The position numbers and the translations under genes are program-made. The notes beneath the pieces were generated by a model. The model did not search any database, had not been told where the DNA came from, and was given only the letters and a program-made list of their open reading frames with translations. This document shows, piece after piece, positions 24,699-36,200 of a stretch of 49,253 nucleotides of DNA; positions within the stretch are counted from its first letter, which is position 1, and every line of letters begins with the position of its first letter. The stretch is taken from positions 1-49,253 of the forward strand of contig NZ_SUTM01000021.1 in NCBI RefSeq assembly GCF_015062935.1, written 5' to 3'. Origin of the DNA: Methanobrevibacter sp. (GTDB taxonomy: Archaea > Methanobacteriota > Methanobacteria > Methanobacteriales > Methanobacteriaceae).

Positions 24699-25619
24699 CT
24701 TTATTAATGTTTTTAAAATAGCCATTCTTACGGGAACGGCATTAGCCGCCTGGGTAAAATATTTATTGTATTTTGTATCATCAACATCTGTTGAAATTTC
24801 ATCTATTCTTGGCAATGGATGCATTACAATTAAATCTTTACCTTCTAACATTTTTTTATTAATTATATATGCTCCTTTTATTTTCAAATAATCGTTAATG
24901 TCGCCAAAGCGCTCTTTTTGAATTCTGGTAACATATAAAACATCAACATCATCAATTATTTTTTCGATTGAATCAACTTCAATCCATGTGACATTTGTTT
25001 TGTTAATGTCGTGCAGGACCTCCTGCGGCATCTTAAGCTTTGGAGGTGAAACAAGATAAATTGTAACGTTTTTGTATAATCCTAATGCGTTTGATAGGGA
25101 GTGAACTGTACGGCCATATTTCAAATCACCAATCAGAGCTATTTTTAAGTTGTCAATCTCTCCGATTTCCTTTCTGATGGTGTATAAATCAAGAAGTGTC
25201 TGTGTCGGATGTTGACCTGCACCGTCGCCTGCATTAATAACCGGGACGTCCACAATATCTGATATGAATTTTGATACTCCTTCAAGTTCGTGCCTGATTA
25301 CAAGTGCATCGCAATATCCTTCAAACATTTTAGCGGTATCTGCAATACTTTCACCTTTTGAAACAGAACTTGATCCACTATTTTCAAATCCTATTCCTTC
25401 TCCGCCCAAACGTTTAATTGCGGTTTCAAATGACATTCTTGTTCTTGTAGAAGGTTCAAAAAACATCAAACCTAAAATTTTTCCCTTAAGTTCCTCGGAT
25501 ATTTCCCTGGATTTGGCAATGTCCTCTAACTTTGCCGCTTCATCAAGGATGTAATCGACATCTTCCCTTTCAAAGTCTTTTATTGAAATAATATTTTTCA
25601 GTTCAAAAATTTTAACCAA
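24684..25619 (-). CDS. pyrB: Aspartate carbamoyltransferase catalytic subunit
   Basis: 311 residues, the normal catalytic-chain length. Carbamoyl-phosphate site S57-T-R-T-R61 in [14 protein letters not shown], Lys88 in [12 protein letters not shown]137-P-T-Q140 in [13 protein letters not shown], and the late [10 protein letters not shown] block are all present. It catalyses the committed step of pyrimidine synthesis. The regulatory chain PyrI is not in the window. It lies 4 bp after hisG on the same strand, so both are likely one transcript. Confidence 0.95.
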   Translation of the reverse strand: MVKIFELKNIISIKDFEREDVDYILDEAAKLEDIAKSREISEELKGKILGLMFFEPSTRTRMSFETAIKRLGGEGIGFENSGSSSVSKGESIADTAKMFEGYCDALVIRHELEGVSKFISDIVDVPVINAGDGAGQHPTQTLLDLYTIRKEIGEIDNLKIALIGDLKYGRTVHSLSNALGLYKNVTIYLVSPPKLKMPQEVLHDINKTNVTWIEVDSIEKIIDDVDVLYVTRIQKERFGDINDYLKIKGAYIINKKMLEGKDLIVMHPLPRIDEISTDVDDTKYNKYFTQAANAVPVRMAILKTLIKNNPK

Positions 25620-25623
25620 CCCT

Positions 25624-26484
25624 TTAAATAATTCTTTCGATAGGCATTACCAGTATGTCTTTTGCACCTGCATTTCTTAAATCATTAACCAGTTCAAAAA
25701 CCTGTTTTTCATCAATTACTGCCTGAACAGCAACAGTTTTTTCATTAGACAATACTTCTGATATTGTTAAACCACCCATTGAAGGCATTACTTCTTTAAC
25801 TTTATCCAAATCACTGGTTTTAACGTTCATTGTAACAAGTTTTTTACGGTCAGCATCCAATACACCCTTAATGCTTGTACTTACAGCTTCAATTAAATAT
25901 TTCTTTGATTTAATACTTTCTTCATTTGCAATAAGCTTTATGCTACTTTCAAGTATCACGTCTATTATTTCAAGATGATTCATTTTAAGTGTTGTACCTG
26001 TACTTGTTAGGTCTGTTATCAGGTCCGCAATACCTATAAATGGAGCGGCTTCTGTAGATCCGCTTAATTTAACAATCTTTAAATCCAAACCTTTTCCTTC
26101 CAAATATTTTTTTGTCAAAACAGGAAATTCTGTAGCTACTTTCATATCCTGTGTTATTTCATCTACGGATTTGATGTTTGATTCTTCAGGAGCTGCGAGA
26201 ACCAGTTTTGTCTGACCGAACCTTAAATCAAGCAGTTCAACTACTTCTGATTCACTTTCCTGAATTAAATCGACACCTGTTATTCCCATATCTGCAACAC
26301 CATCATTGACGAATTCAGGAATATCTGATGCTCTTGCAAACATTACTTCTATATTTTCATTAAAAGTCTTTGAAATTAATTTCCGATTGTTTTTATCAAT
26401 TAATCCTAAACCGGCTTTTTCTAAAATGTTTATTGATGGTTCACTTATTCTCCCTTTGGAAGGAATGGCAATTTTTATTTTCAT
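25624..26484 (-). CDS. hisG: ATP phosphoribosyltransferase, long form
   Basis: 286 residues, including the C-terminal ACT-like HisG_C domain (about 210-286) that gives histidine feedback control and makes the enzyme independent of HisZ. Catalytic-domain landmarks are [21 protein letters not shown], the [20 protein letters not shown] block and [13 protein letters not shown] for PRPP binding. It catalyses the first step of histidine synthesis. It is first in a two-gene unit with pyrB; both pathways draw on PRPP or nucleotides, but co-transcription may simply be historical. Confidence 0.93.
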   Translation of the reverse strand: MKIKIAIPSKGRISEPSINILEKAGLGLIDKNNRKLISKTFNENIEVMFARASDIPEFVNDGVADMGITGVDLIQESESEVVELLDLRFGQTKLVLAAPEESNIKSVDEITQDMKVATEFPVLTKKYLEGKGLDLKIVKLSGSTEAAPFIGIADLITDLTSTGTTLKMNHLEIIDVILESSIKLIANEESIKSKKYLIEAVSTSIKGVLDADRKKLVTMNVKTSDLDKVKEVMPSMGGLTISEVLSNEKTVAVQAVIDEKQVFELVNDLRNAGAKDILVMPIERII

Positions 26485-26590
26485 CGTATCTTCTCAATAT
26501 TTTTTTCTATATATATTTTTAAATCTTTTAATTAAATACTTTGTCTAATATGATTGATTATTTATCGTTTTATCCTTGAATTTTGCAAAA

Positions 26591-26600
26591 TATTTAAATA
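26591..26600 (+). promoter_or_regulatory. TATA box for the histone gene
   Basis: TATTTAAATA at 26591-26600, preceded by a purine-rich GCAAAA (BRE-like), predicts a start site near 26621 and a leader of about 60 nt. Confidence 0.5.
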
Positions 26601-26625
26601 TTAAGTTATGTAATATGTTATTTAG

Positions 26626-26659
26626 CTTATTATTAATTTTTGTTAATAATAAGTTTTTT
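26626..26659 (+). promoter_or_regulatory. Hairpin plus U6 element in the histone 5' leader (attenuator candidate)
   Basis: CTTATTATTAA at 26626-26636 pairs perfectly with TTAATAATAAG at 26643-26653 around a TTTTTG loop, and TTTTTT follows at once. It lies between the predicted start site and the GAGGTGA ribosome binding site at 26672-26678. In form it is a terminator placed before the gene. Confidence 0.5.
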
Positions 26660-26683
26660 ATAAACTATTGTGAGGTGAAAAAC

Positions 26684-26890
26684 ATGTCTGAAATACCAAA
26701 AGCTCCTATCGCAAGAATCATTAAAGAATCTGGTGCTGAAAGAGTTAGCGAAGATGCAAAAGCTGAATTAGCTGCATACTTAGAAGAAGTTGCTCGTGAT
26801 GTTGCTAAAGAAGCTAACCAAGTTGCTAAAATCGCAAAACGTAAAACTATTAAAGCTGAAGATATTAAATTAGCTATTAAAAACTTATAA
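26684..26890 (+). CDS. Archaeal histone (HMf family)
   Basis: 68 residues from ATG 26684, fixed by GAGGTGA 5 nt upstream. Full histone fold: PIAPARI-like start (KAPIARIIKESGAERVS), long central helix AKAELAAYLEEVARDVAKEA and the KRKTIKAEDIKLAIKNL end, including the paired TIKAEDI loop residues used in DNA binding. It packages the chromosome as dimers or hypernucleosomes. Codons are of the highly expressed type, and a strong SD and U-rich 3' end are present. The long upstream frame to 26576 is the promoter and leader, not protein. Confidence 0.95.
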   Translation: MSEIPKAPIARIIKESGAERVSEDAKAELAAYLEEVARDVAKEANQVAKIAKRKTIKAEDIKLAIKNL

Positions 26891-26927
26891 ATAAGTTTTT
26901 ACTTTTTTTATTTTTTTAGGTGTTATT

Positions 26928-28232
26928 ATGACAGATAATACTATTTTAATTAAGAATGCATTAATTTTAAATCCTAATAATTTTGAAGAAAAAAGACAGT
27001 CTGTTTTAATTAAGGATGATTTAATCTCAGAAATTGCAGACGAAATTGATGAAAGCAATGCGGATAAAATAATCGACGCTTCTGGAAAAATTTTACTTCC
27101 AGGATTTGTAAATACTCATACTCATTTATCAATGACTTTATTTAGGGGATTGGCTGATGATTTAAGTTTGGACAGTTGGCTTAACGATCATATATGGCCA
27201 ATGGAAGCTAATCTCAATGGTGATTATTGTTATATTGGAGCTCTTTTAGGGGCTGTTGAACTCATTAAATCCGGAACAACAACATTTTCCGATATGTATT
27301 TCTATATGGAAGATGTTGCACGTGCAGTTGATGAAGCTGGAATCAGAGCAGTTTTATCCTATGGAATGATTGATTTTGGTGATGCTGAGAAAAGGGAAGC
27401 TGAAATAAAAGAAAATTTACAGCTGTTTGAAAACTGCGACGGAATGGCTGACGGAAGGATAAAGGTCTTTTTTGGACCTCATTCACCTTATACAGCATCC
27501 GAGGAACTGTTAATCAAAGTACGTGAACTGGCAGACAAATACAACATGGGAATTCATATCCATGTTTCAGAAACTCAAAAGGAAATTGATGATGTCAGCC
27601 AGGAAAAAGGATTAAGACCATTTGAATATCTTGACAAAATCGGCTTTTTAGGTCCTGACGTTGTTGCAGCACACTGTGTATGGTTAAGTGATGAAGAAAT
27701 TGAAATCATTAAGAAAAATGGTGTTAAGGTTTCACATAATCCATGCAGTAACATGAAATTGGCTTCAGGAATTTCTCCTGTTTCAAAATTGATTGAAAAT
27801 GATATTTGTGTTTCTATTGGTACTGATGGTGCTTCTTCCAACAATAACTTGGACTTGATTGAAGAGCTAAAAACCGCCAGTCTGCTTCAAAAAGTTTCCA
27901 CTCTTGACCCTAATGTAGTGAACTCTCATGAGGCTATTGCAATGGGTACAATTAAAGGTGCAGAAGCTTTAGGATTAAGTGATGAGATAGGCTCTATTGA
28001 AGTGGGCAAAAAGGCAGATATCATTTTGATTGATACAAATTCCGCTAATATGGTTCCTGACAGTTCCACATTAACATCCAACATAATCTATTCTGCAAAC
28101 GGTTCAAATGTAGATACTACTATCTGTAACGGAAAAATATTAATGGAAAATAAAAAATTGACTGTTTTGGATGAACAGGAAATCTATGAAAAAGCTCGCA
28201 AAGCTATTAAAAATTTAAAAGAAGCTATCTAG
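26928..28232 (+). CDS. dadD: 5'-deoxyadenosine / S-adenosylhomocysteine deaminase
   Basis: 434 residues of the amidohydrolase superfamily. Metal and catalytic residues: H64 and H66 in NTHTHLSMTLFRG, H212 and E215 in HIHVSETQKE, H249 in VAAHCVWLSDEEI, and D300 in SIGTDGASSNNN. These match the MTA/SAH deaminase family, which in methanogens prefers 5'-deoxyadenosine, the by-product of radical SAM enzymes, and also deaminates SAH and MTA. It starts at ATG 26928 after AGGTG with 5 nt spacing. It follows the histone gene by 37 bp with a T-rich tract between. Its 3' end overlaps tfrA tail to tail by 8 bp. Confidence 0.9.
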   Translation: MTDNTILIKNALILNPNNFEEKRQSVLIKDDLISEIADEIDESNADKIIDASGKILLPGFVNTHTHLSMTLFRGLADDLSLDSWLNDHIWPMEANLNGDYCYIGALLGAVELIKSGTTTFSDMYFYMEDVARAVDEAGIRAVLSYGMIDFGDAEKREAEIKENLQLFENCDGMADGRIKVFFGPHSPYTASEELLIKVRELADKYNMGIHIHVSETQKEIDDVSQEKGLRPFEYLDKIGFLGPDVVAAHCVWLSDEEIEIIKKNGVKVSHNPCSNMKLASGISPVSKLIENDICVSIGTDGASSNNNLDLIEELKTASLLQKVSTLDPNVVNSHEAIAMGTIKGAEALGLSDEIGSIEVGKKADIILIDTNSANMVPDSSTLTSNIIYSANGSNVDTTICNGKILMENKKLTVLDEQEIYEKARKAIKNLKEAI

Positions 28233-29868
28233 CTTCAAAATTTATTTCTTTTTTATTTACTACAATGCTTCTTTTCCATTCATCATTGGTTTCAGGGAAA
28301 TCAGATCTGTAATGCGCTCCTCTACTTTCTCTACGTAGAATTGCTGATTTTACACTTAATATGCATATTTCCAGCATGTTGATGACTTCAAGAGCATTCA
28401 TCAATTCGTTATTGTATTGCTTTTTATCTGAAACATCTAAACTGTCCAGTTCATTTTGCATTTCAAGCAGTTCTTTCAGTGCTTCATTGAGGGTTTTTTC
28501 TTCACGAACGATGGATACTTTTTCCCACATTAACTGTTTGATTCTATTTTTGAATTCTTTTGGTTTTATGGAACCTTTTTTAATTAGGCTTTCTATTCTG
28601 GACGCTTCTTTTTGAACTTGTTCCTCGTTGCTTTTAAGTTCTGTGTCCTTTGCCAGTTTGGATGCGCTTTCACCTGAAATTTTTCCGAATACCTGTGTAT
28701 CAGCAAGTGCGTTTCCGCCTAAACGGTTTGCTCCATGGACTCCTCCACAAACTTCTCCAGCTCCAAACAGGTTTTTGAGTGAAGTTGATCCGTCTGTGTT
28801 GATTTTCAAACCGCCCATAAAGTGATGTGCTGTAGGTGCAACTTCTATTGGGCCATGTTTTATGTCTACACCAACGTTTTCGAATTGCAGTACCATTGTT
28901 TCGAGTTTTTCATCGATATAGTCATCGTCCAAATGGGAAATATCCAGGTAAACTCCTCCGTTTTCTGTTCCTCTGCCTTCAATTATTTCCTGGTAGATTG
29001 ATCTGGCAACGACATCACGGGTAGCCAGTTCCATTTTTTCCGGAGCGTATTTGCTCATGAATCTTTCGCCGTCTTTATTTTTGAGCTTTCCTCCTTCTGC
29101 TCTTACGGCTTCAGTTACGAGTATTCCTTTTTTGGATTCAGGTGTTACCATTCCTGTAGGGTGGAATTGTATTTGTTCCATATCTATCAAATCGGCACCT
29201 GCTCTGAAAGCTATTGCAAAACCATCTCCATTTTTTTGTGAGGTGTTTGATGTTACAGGGAATAATTGACCGGCTCCTCCACTAGCCAGAATAACGGATT
29301 TTGCTTTAAAATAAATTAAACTGGAATCTTTAAGGTCCAGACCGGTTGCACCAATTACCTGGTCGCCTTCAGTTACAAGTGAAGTAATCATAACTTCTTC
29401 AATACATTCAATATCTCTTCTTATGATTTCTTCTTTAAGGGCATTAAGTAGTTCTGCACCGGTTCTGTCTCCTTGATAGCAGGTTCTTCTATATGTCTGT
29501 CCACCGAAAGGTCTTTGGTCTATTTCACCGTTTTCCTGTCTGTCAAACAATGCACCATAGTTTTCCAGATCAATCAGTCTTTTCGGTGATTCATTAACGA
29601 GAATATTTACAAGCTTTTCGTCATTGAGATAGCTTCCGCCTTTAACTGTATCATGTATGTGGGCTTCTATTGAGTCATCTTTGTCAACAGTTTTAAATAC
29701 AGCATTGTATCCTCCTTCTGCCATTCCGGTACATCCAGACCTGAATGAAAGACCTTTTGACACAATTGTTGCTTTTAATCCCGCATCATCAACTTCAATA
29801 GCTGCTCTTGAACCTGCTCCACCAGATCCGATTATTAATACGTCTGTTGAGATAGTTTTGATTTCCAT
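28225..29868 (-). CDS. tfrA: Thiol:fumarate reductase subunit A (CoM/CoB-dependent fumarate reductase flavoprotein)
   Basis: 547 residues from ATG 29868, with AGGG about 8 nt upstream; the longer frame to 29934 encodes a Lys/Asn-rich leader that is not family-like. FAD-binding VLIIGSGGAGSRAAIE at the N terminus, FRSGCTGMAEGGYNA, the substrate-site HFMGGLKINTDGST and the C-terminal RRESRGAHYRSDFPETNDEW place it in the fumarate reductase / succinate dehydrogenase flavoprotein family. In Methanobacteriales TfrA with TfrB reduces fumarate with CoM-SH and CoB-SH for the incomplete reductive citrate pathway. TfrB is not adjacent. L-aspartate oxidase is the main alternative but is less likely by motif and length. 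Confidence 0.85.
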   Translation of the reverse strand: MEIKTISTDVLIIGSGGAGSRAAIEVDDAGLKATIVSKGLSFRSGCTGMAEGGYNAVFKTVDKDDSIEAHIHDTVKGGSYLNDEKLVNILVNESPKRLIDLENYGALFDRQENGEIDQRPFGGQTYRRTCYQGDRTGAELLNALKEEIIRRDIECIEEVMITSLVTEGDQVIGATGLDLKDSSLIYFKAKSVILASGGAGQLFPVTSNTSQKNGDGFAIAFRAGADLIDMEQIQFHPTGMVTPESKKGILVTEAVRAEGGKLKNKDGERFMSKYAPEKMELATRDVVARSIYQEIIEGRGTENGGVYLDISHLDDDYIDEKLETMVLQFENVGVDIKHGPIEVAPTAHHFMGGLKINTDGSTSLKNLFGAGEVCGGVHGANRLGGNALADTQVFGKISGESASKLAKDTELKSNEEQVQKEASRIESLIKKGSIKPKEFKNRIKQLMWEKVSIVREEKTLNEALKELLEMQNELDSLDVSDKKQYNNELMNALEVINMLEICILSVKSAILRRESRGAHYRSDFPETNDEWKRSIVVNKKEINFEAR

Positions 29869-30247
29869 TTCTATTACCCTGTAAATTTTTTTATCAGTAT
29901 TACTTTGTTTTTTATTATAAATAAATTTCTTCAAAATAGTAAATTATTAAAAAAAGATTAGTTTTTAGCATCGAATCTATATCTGATAGTTTAAATTTTC
30001 ATGATATATGTTACATTTCAATTAAATTAAAAATACCATTAATATTATTGATATTTATGAGTAATGCATGATTTAAATGGGGGGGTTTTACAAGAAAAAT
30101 GGTGGTGAAGTTACGACCTGTTTGGGAATATCAACTATTTTTCACAATTGAATTTAGAGAATTATTTTAAGCAGATTAAAAGTTATTAAAAATGAAAAAT
30201 TTGAAGTTAAATTTAAAAATAAAAAAAGAAGTGAGAGGTTAGTCTCA
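29869..30247. other. Intergenic region with no recognisable gene
   Basis: About 380 bp of AT-rich DNA between tfrA and the first adhesin-like gene. It contains a run of seven G at 30079-30085 and a few short frames (14-24 codons), none with a convincing ribosome binding site and conserved look. The last part holds the adhesin terminator. Apart from the tfrA promoter I see nothing to assign. Confidence 0.4.
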
Positions 30248-30249
30248 CT
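30230..30249 (-). terminator. Terminator of adhesin-like gene 1
   Basis: On the minus strand AGTGAGA and TCTCACT form a 7-bp stem with a 6-nt loop that includes part of the stop codon, followed by TTCTTTTTTTATTTTTAAAT. A clear hairpin plus U-run. Confidence 0.7.
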
Positions 30250-33200
30250 ATTTGATTGTTAATTTTACAGATTTGCTTGTAGCTTCGTATGTTACATCAC
30301 CTGCAAATGAAACTTTAGCAGTGAATTTGCCTTTTTTGGTTATTTTCAGGCTGAATGTTGCTTGACCTTTTGCGTTGGTTTTTGCTGTGTAGGTCTTGCC
30401 GTTTACTTTTAAAGTTACTTTTTTGCCTGCTTTGAGGTATGTTTTTCCATCGATGGATGATCCTTTGATGGTTTTTAAGGTTACTGTGTATTTTTTGGTT
30501 TTTGCAGTAGCCTTATATGTTTTTGCGCTTGCAGATATTGATGTTGTTTTCTTTTCAATGGTTACTTTGTGTACAGCCATGGTTGCGTTGTAGTCTTCAT
30601 CACCAAGGAATACTATTACAAATGTGTACAGACCTGCGTTTTTGAGGTTTATTTGAACATTTGCGAAACCGTTTTCATCTGTGGTCCTGTTTAATGTTAC
30701 ACCGTTGTAACCGATGTAGATGGTTTTGTTTGCAATAGGATTACCCATTTCATCTACAAGTTGGAATGTGAAGTTTCCACCACGTTCTCCTTCGTAGAAA
30801 TCACAAGCATATTGTGTGAAGTCACTGCTGTTAAATTGTGTAGCTTGTCTTACTGGAGCAAGATCATTTAATTTTAAAGTGATGTTGCTTGGTAAGTAGA
30901 AGTCATCACCAGCGTATGCTATTTCAACAGTAGCAGGAGAAGTAGCATTGAATGCAAAGAAACCGTTTTCATCAGTGGTTATGTTTACTTGTACGCCGTT
31001 TACAGTGTATGTGATTGTTTTGTTTGCAAGTGCGTCTCCCATAGCATTTACCAGTACACCGTCGATTAAACCAGTACCGTCAACTGTAAGGTCGTCGAAT
31101 CTGGTATCCATTTGAGCAGCGTCAAATGTATCTACTTGGTGGAATGGAGCATAGGTATCGTCACCTTCGTATACAACTACTACACTGTGTTCACCAGCAG
31201 TCAAGTTTTCAATAGGAACTACAGCAGTACCATTTACTAAAGGAACAACTTTTTCAATACCGTCAACAATAACACTGACATTACCGGTAGCACCAGGAAT
31301 TTCAACAGTCACATTAGTGTCTTCACCAACTTTGAAGTCAACAGGAGTTGTAATGTTTGCTTCTGTGGTTTCTTTTGTGACGCTTATTGCTTTGGATTCT
31401 ACTGCTCCTTTATGGGTGTCGTCACCTTCGTATACAACTACTACGCTGTGGTTTCCTTCGCTGATTGCTGGGATTGTGTAGGTTGCTTCTCCGTTTTCAT
31501 CTAATGGTAAGATGTTTTCTTCACCGTCTATGAATACGGATACGTTTCCGGTTGCTCCATGGATGGAGATTGTTACGTTAGTGTCTTTACCAGGAACTAC
31601 ATCGCCGATGGTAATGTTTGCTTCTGTGGTTTCTTTTTCAACACTAATTGTTTCGGATGCGACTGCACTGTTGTAGTTGTCATCGCCATCGTATACTGCA
31701 ACAATACTGTGGTCACCGCTAGCAATATCTTCAATGGTTAAAACAGCTACACCATCTTCATCTAAAGGAACTACATGTTCAACACTGTCAACAAAAATAG
31801 AAACATTTCCGGTAGCATTTGCAACAGTGACAATTACTACAGCATCGTCACCAGCTACAACATCGCTAGGGACATATATTTCAGGTTCAGCATCTTGTTT
31901 GATAACTCCGTTAAATGTGAAAGTTTTATTTGAAGCTAAACTATTACCGTTTCCGTCAAATTTAATTAATACTTCACCATTAGCAACGCATGGAATGTTG
32001 AAATTACCGTTTTCATCAGTGGTGACATTTTCTTTAACATCGCCAATTTCATATGAAACGGTTGCATTGCTTATAGGATTACCTTCAATGTCTGTTAATG
32101 TGACATTAACACTTAAATCTTTGTTAATTGAATCAACACTAATTTGAGTGTCTTTTCTTACAACAGTTAAATTGACAGTTTGGTTATCAACAGTTGCTTC
32201 AATTGCGTAACTTAATCCGTCAACATCAACAGTTGTTTTAACATTATTTGCGATAGTACCGTTTTCAATTCCTAAAACAGCATCAGTAGCATTAATTGTG
32301 AATTCTCTAGCAGGTAAGGTTCCTTCATAATCAGTTAAGTTTTCACCATCGAAGGATTTGAATGCTAATTCAACATCATTACCAGTTTGGTTTAATGTTA
32401 AAACCAAGTAATTTTCAGGGTTAACTATTTCTGAACTGACTTCTCTGATTTTTAAAACATAATTGGAAATGAAATTGGAAGTTGCAATGGTAGCATTATT
32501 AAATGTAGCGTTGTTGCTTCCCCACCAGTTGTCAGAGATATCCATATCAATAGTTTTACCAGCAGCAATTCCTATTTTAGCAATGTCATCTGATAAAATA
32601 ACGGAATTGTGTATAGCTACTGAGAAATTACCTGAGTTGAGAACTGCGATTATATATTCGACATTTTCAAATAAACATCCGTCAAATATTCTATGGGAAC
32701 CGTATGAAGTGCCGTCGGTTCTTGAGTAGAATAAGCTTACGGACTGTAAATTTCTGAATGTGGAATTATATACTTCAATATCTCCAGGTACTATAGTGTA
32801 ACCTCCTCCTGCAAGGTTCCAGGAGTTGATTCCACCAAATGCGTTTGGAGTGTATCTTCCACCTTGATCTTCGAATGTGGAGTTGATAATTGTTACATGT
32901 TCACTGGATCCGATTGCAAGACAGGTCAATGAATTTTGAGGCATGTATATGCGACTGGATAATTCATTAACTGTTCTGTTGGTAACAGTGAAAATGGAGT
33001 TTTCTATTGTGATATTACCTTTTTGACCACCAAATGCACCGATAGCTACTAAGTCCATATTCATTGCGTAAGCATCTAAACTGTCAATTACTTTAGAATT
33101 GTTCACGTATAATGTACCTTGGTTTGCAATAGTGGATAATCTGCCTGCGTGGTTTGCTTCAAATGTTGAATTATCAATTATTAAAACACCATCATTGTAA

Positions 33201-36200
33201 ATAGCTCCACCGTAATAAGCGTTTGCTCTTTTAGATGCATCTCCATATCCATTATCAAAGAAATATGAATTGTTTATTACTAGAGTACCAGCAGTATTAA
33301 TAGCTCCACCGTAGTTACCTTGTCCGTTAATGAATTTTACGTTGTCAATTTCTGCGTTAGCGCCTTCTTCAACATAAATTGCAGATTGGGTATCACGAGC
33401 AGCTCTGTTTAAGGTTACATTAGCTAATGTTAATTTAGCATTACCTGCTAAAGCAGTAATGAAGTAATCAGCAGCACTGTCTGAGACAATGACTTTGTCT
33501 GCATCTTCACCGACAAGCAATACGTCAACAGTTGTTGGAATTCTTAAATTTGTATTTAATTCACCTGTGTAATTGCCTTCTAAAACATGAACGGTAATAT
33601 TTGTAGATTTACTATAACCTTCGATTAATGCTTTGGAAATTGATTTGAAAGGACTGTCTTCACTACCGGTTCCGTTTTCATCATCACCAAGGCTGTCAGA
33701 TACATAGAATTCTACGCTGTCTAAAGCATCAGCAATGTTTGTAGATATAGTACCGTTTACATAGGTATCGTTTTCGGTTGCATATTCATAAACGCTTGTG
33801 AATTGATATTCAGTATCATTTTTAAATCCAACGTATTGCAAGGTTGCATTTTGATTGATTAAATCAGCTTTTCCAACTATAGAACCGTTAAAGTAGAAGG
33901 TTACTTGACCTCCTCCAATTATTGCACCTGATGGGTGGGATACTGTTACGGTTATGATATCTGATAATTCAGTTACATTTTTGCTGTTTGCAGTGATTGT
34001 TAAATCAGTTAAGTTTGCAAATACATTGTTTCCTGCACTAGGAGCTATAAATATATCATTTCCGCAAGATGCAGTATTGTTTTCAAAAGTAACATCTTCA
34101 ATGCTCATTTCACATACTTGAGAGGTTTTACCATGGTTTAATAAGTATATTGCACCACCGTTTCCTGCAGCAGTGTTGTTTATGAATTTACCTCCTTTGA
34201 TTTTAGCACCGGTAGTAACTAATCCTGCACCGTTTGCAGAAGCCCTATTGTTAATCATAGTAATGTTTTCTACAATGATTTGAGTAGGATTATTACCGCT
34301 GCTTCTATATTGAGCAACATAATTTGGAACTTCATTATTGATGAACTTATCATTGATTGAAGTAATGTTATTACCACCTGCATAAGCAATATTTGATGCG
34401 GTGCCTGTCACGGTATTTGAATCAAAGGTGTTGTTGATACTTACTAAATCACTTTGAACATAATATGCTGCACCACCGGAATAACCAGCGATTGTGTTTC
34501 CTTTAAAGGTATTGTTTTCTAAATATGTTACATGGCCATTATTGGTAGTTAACCAGAGTAAACCGGTTGAAGTTCCACCATTACAGTTTTCAATCACGGA
34601 ATTGGTCAAAGCTAAATTGTAAGCGTTGATTGCTTGACCGGTTCCATTAATGATTTTTATGTTGTCAATGATTACTCCGTCGTTAGGTGATTGAGCACGG
34701 ATAGTGCTGGAGTTTATTACAATATTGTCTTTCATTGTTAATGCATATGCATCTACAGGATTGCCGTCACAGTTGATTAAGGTTAAGTTAACCATTTTAA
34801 TTTCAAGGTTTTGACCAAATGTGAATATGTCTGATGCGATTGGCCACCATCCACTGCTAGAACTTGCATGTTCAGCATCAATTATGACATTTCCGTAGGA
34901 TTCACCGACAATTGTAATTTTTCCTACATTTGAATAGGATAAATCCCTGTTTTCAGATCCGTTGTATAAACCGTTTTTAATGTGTACGGTTAAATCTACA
35001 GTAGCTGCAGTTCCGTAATCTAAAGCTTTTTTAAGAGTTAAGAATGGATTATCTTCACTACCAGTACCGTTTTCATCATTTCCTTCAGTTGAAACCCATA
35101 CTTCTGCAGGGGTGTGATCGAACTCTACAGTTGCTGTACCGTTAATTACATCCACATCAAAAATATTTTCATCGGAATAAGCTTGTGTACCAGTAATTGT
35201 GTGGTTGCCGTTTTCTAACAATTTGTTAACGGTTAAAGTTGCAACACCTTCTGCATTGGAATTTGCTGAGCCAACATTTGCACCGTCAATAGCGAAAATG
35301 ACTTTAGCACCTTGAACGGTATTGCCCATGTCATCAGTAACGTTAGCTTTTAAGGTAAATCTTGTACCGTCGACTGCTACATCTTCAAAAGCAACTTTTG
35401 CATTGAAATCTGTTACAGAATAAAGTATAGCTGTTGTAGAGGTACAGTTTATGAATTCATTGCCTTTAAGATATGAATTTTGGAAAAATACAATTCCTCC
35501 ATTTGAACCTGTGTAAGTACAGTTGATGAAGGTATTGTCTGTAATATTTGCAATATTTTCTCCATTATTGTATCTGACAGCTAATGCTGCTGCACTACGG
35601 GAGCTGGTTAAATTCTTAAAGGTGTTTCCTTTAATGACTGATTTACCAGTACCTACATAAACTGCCGGGGTGTCTGCCCAGGAGCTTGTTGCAACACCAT
35701 TTTCAAATGTGTTGTTGATTAAAGTTACAAAACCTGTATGTGAGAAATATAAATCCACATATTGATTTCCTGAATTTTTGTTAAATTTGGAATTTGTAAT
35801 AGTTAAATTACCGTTTTCAGAATAAACAGCACCTAAATTGGTAACATAGTTTTCTTCAAATACACAGTTATCAATTGTTAGGTCACCTGCTGAAGTTACT
35901 GCAGAACCCATGTTAGCTTTACCATTAGTGAATTTAATGTTTTTTAATGTAACAATGGAGTCACTGCTTATTCCTGTAAAAATTGGAGAATCCCCATTTC
36001 CGTCAATTACAGTGGTACCGTCTTCAGCACCGATTAAGGTTAAACTTCCACCGTAATTTTTATGGGATAAATCAATTCTTAAGTTTGTATTGTTATCTCC
36101 AGAGTAAGTTCCACTACCTAAATAAATAACAGCATTATCGGATGCGTTGACATCGCTGATAGCTTTATTTATTGTTTCATATGGACTTGCTTCACTTCCC

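Noticed and set aside
26576-26683. Longer N terminus for the histone
   Set aside because: The extension encodes the leader hairpin and SD; archaeal histones begin at the MSEIPKAPIARI segment.
30061-30175. Small ORFs around the seven-G run (MGGFYKKNGGEV and MVVKLRPVWEYQLFF types)
   Set aside because: 24 codons or fewer, no convincing ribosome binding site or conserved pattern; composition looks random.
31158-31940. Tandem repeats as a CRISPR or satellite array
   Set aside because: The 261-bp units are in frame and encode Ig-like domains of an adhesin.
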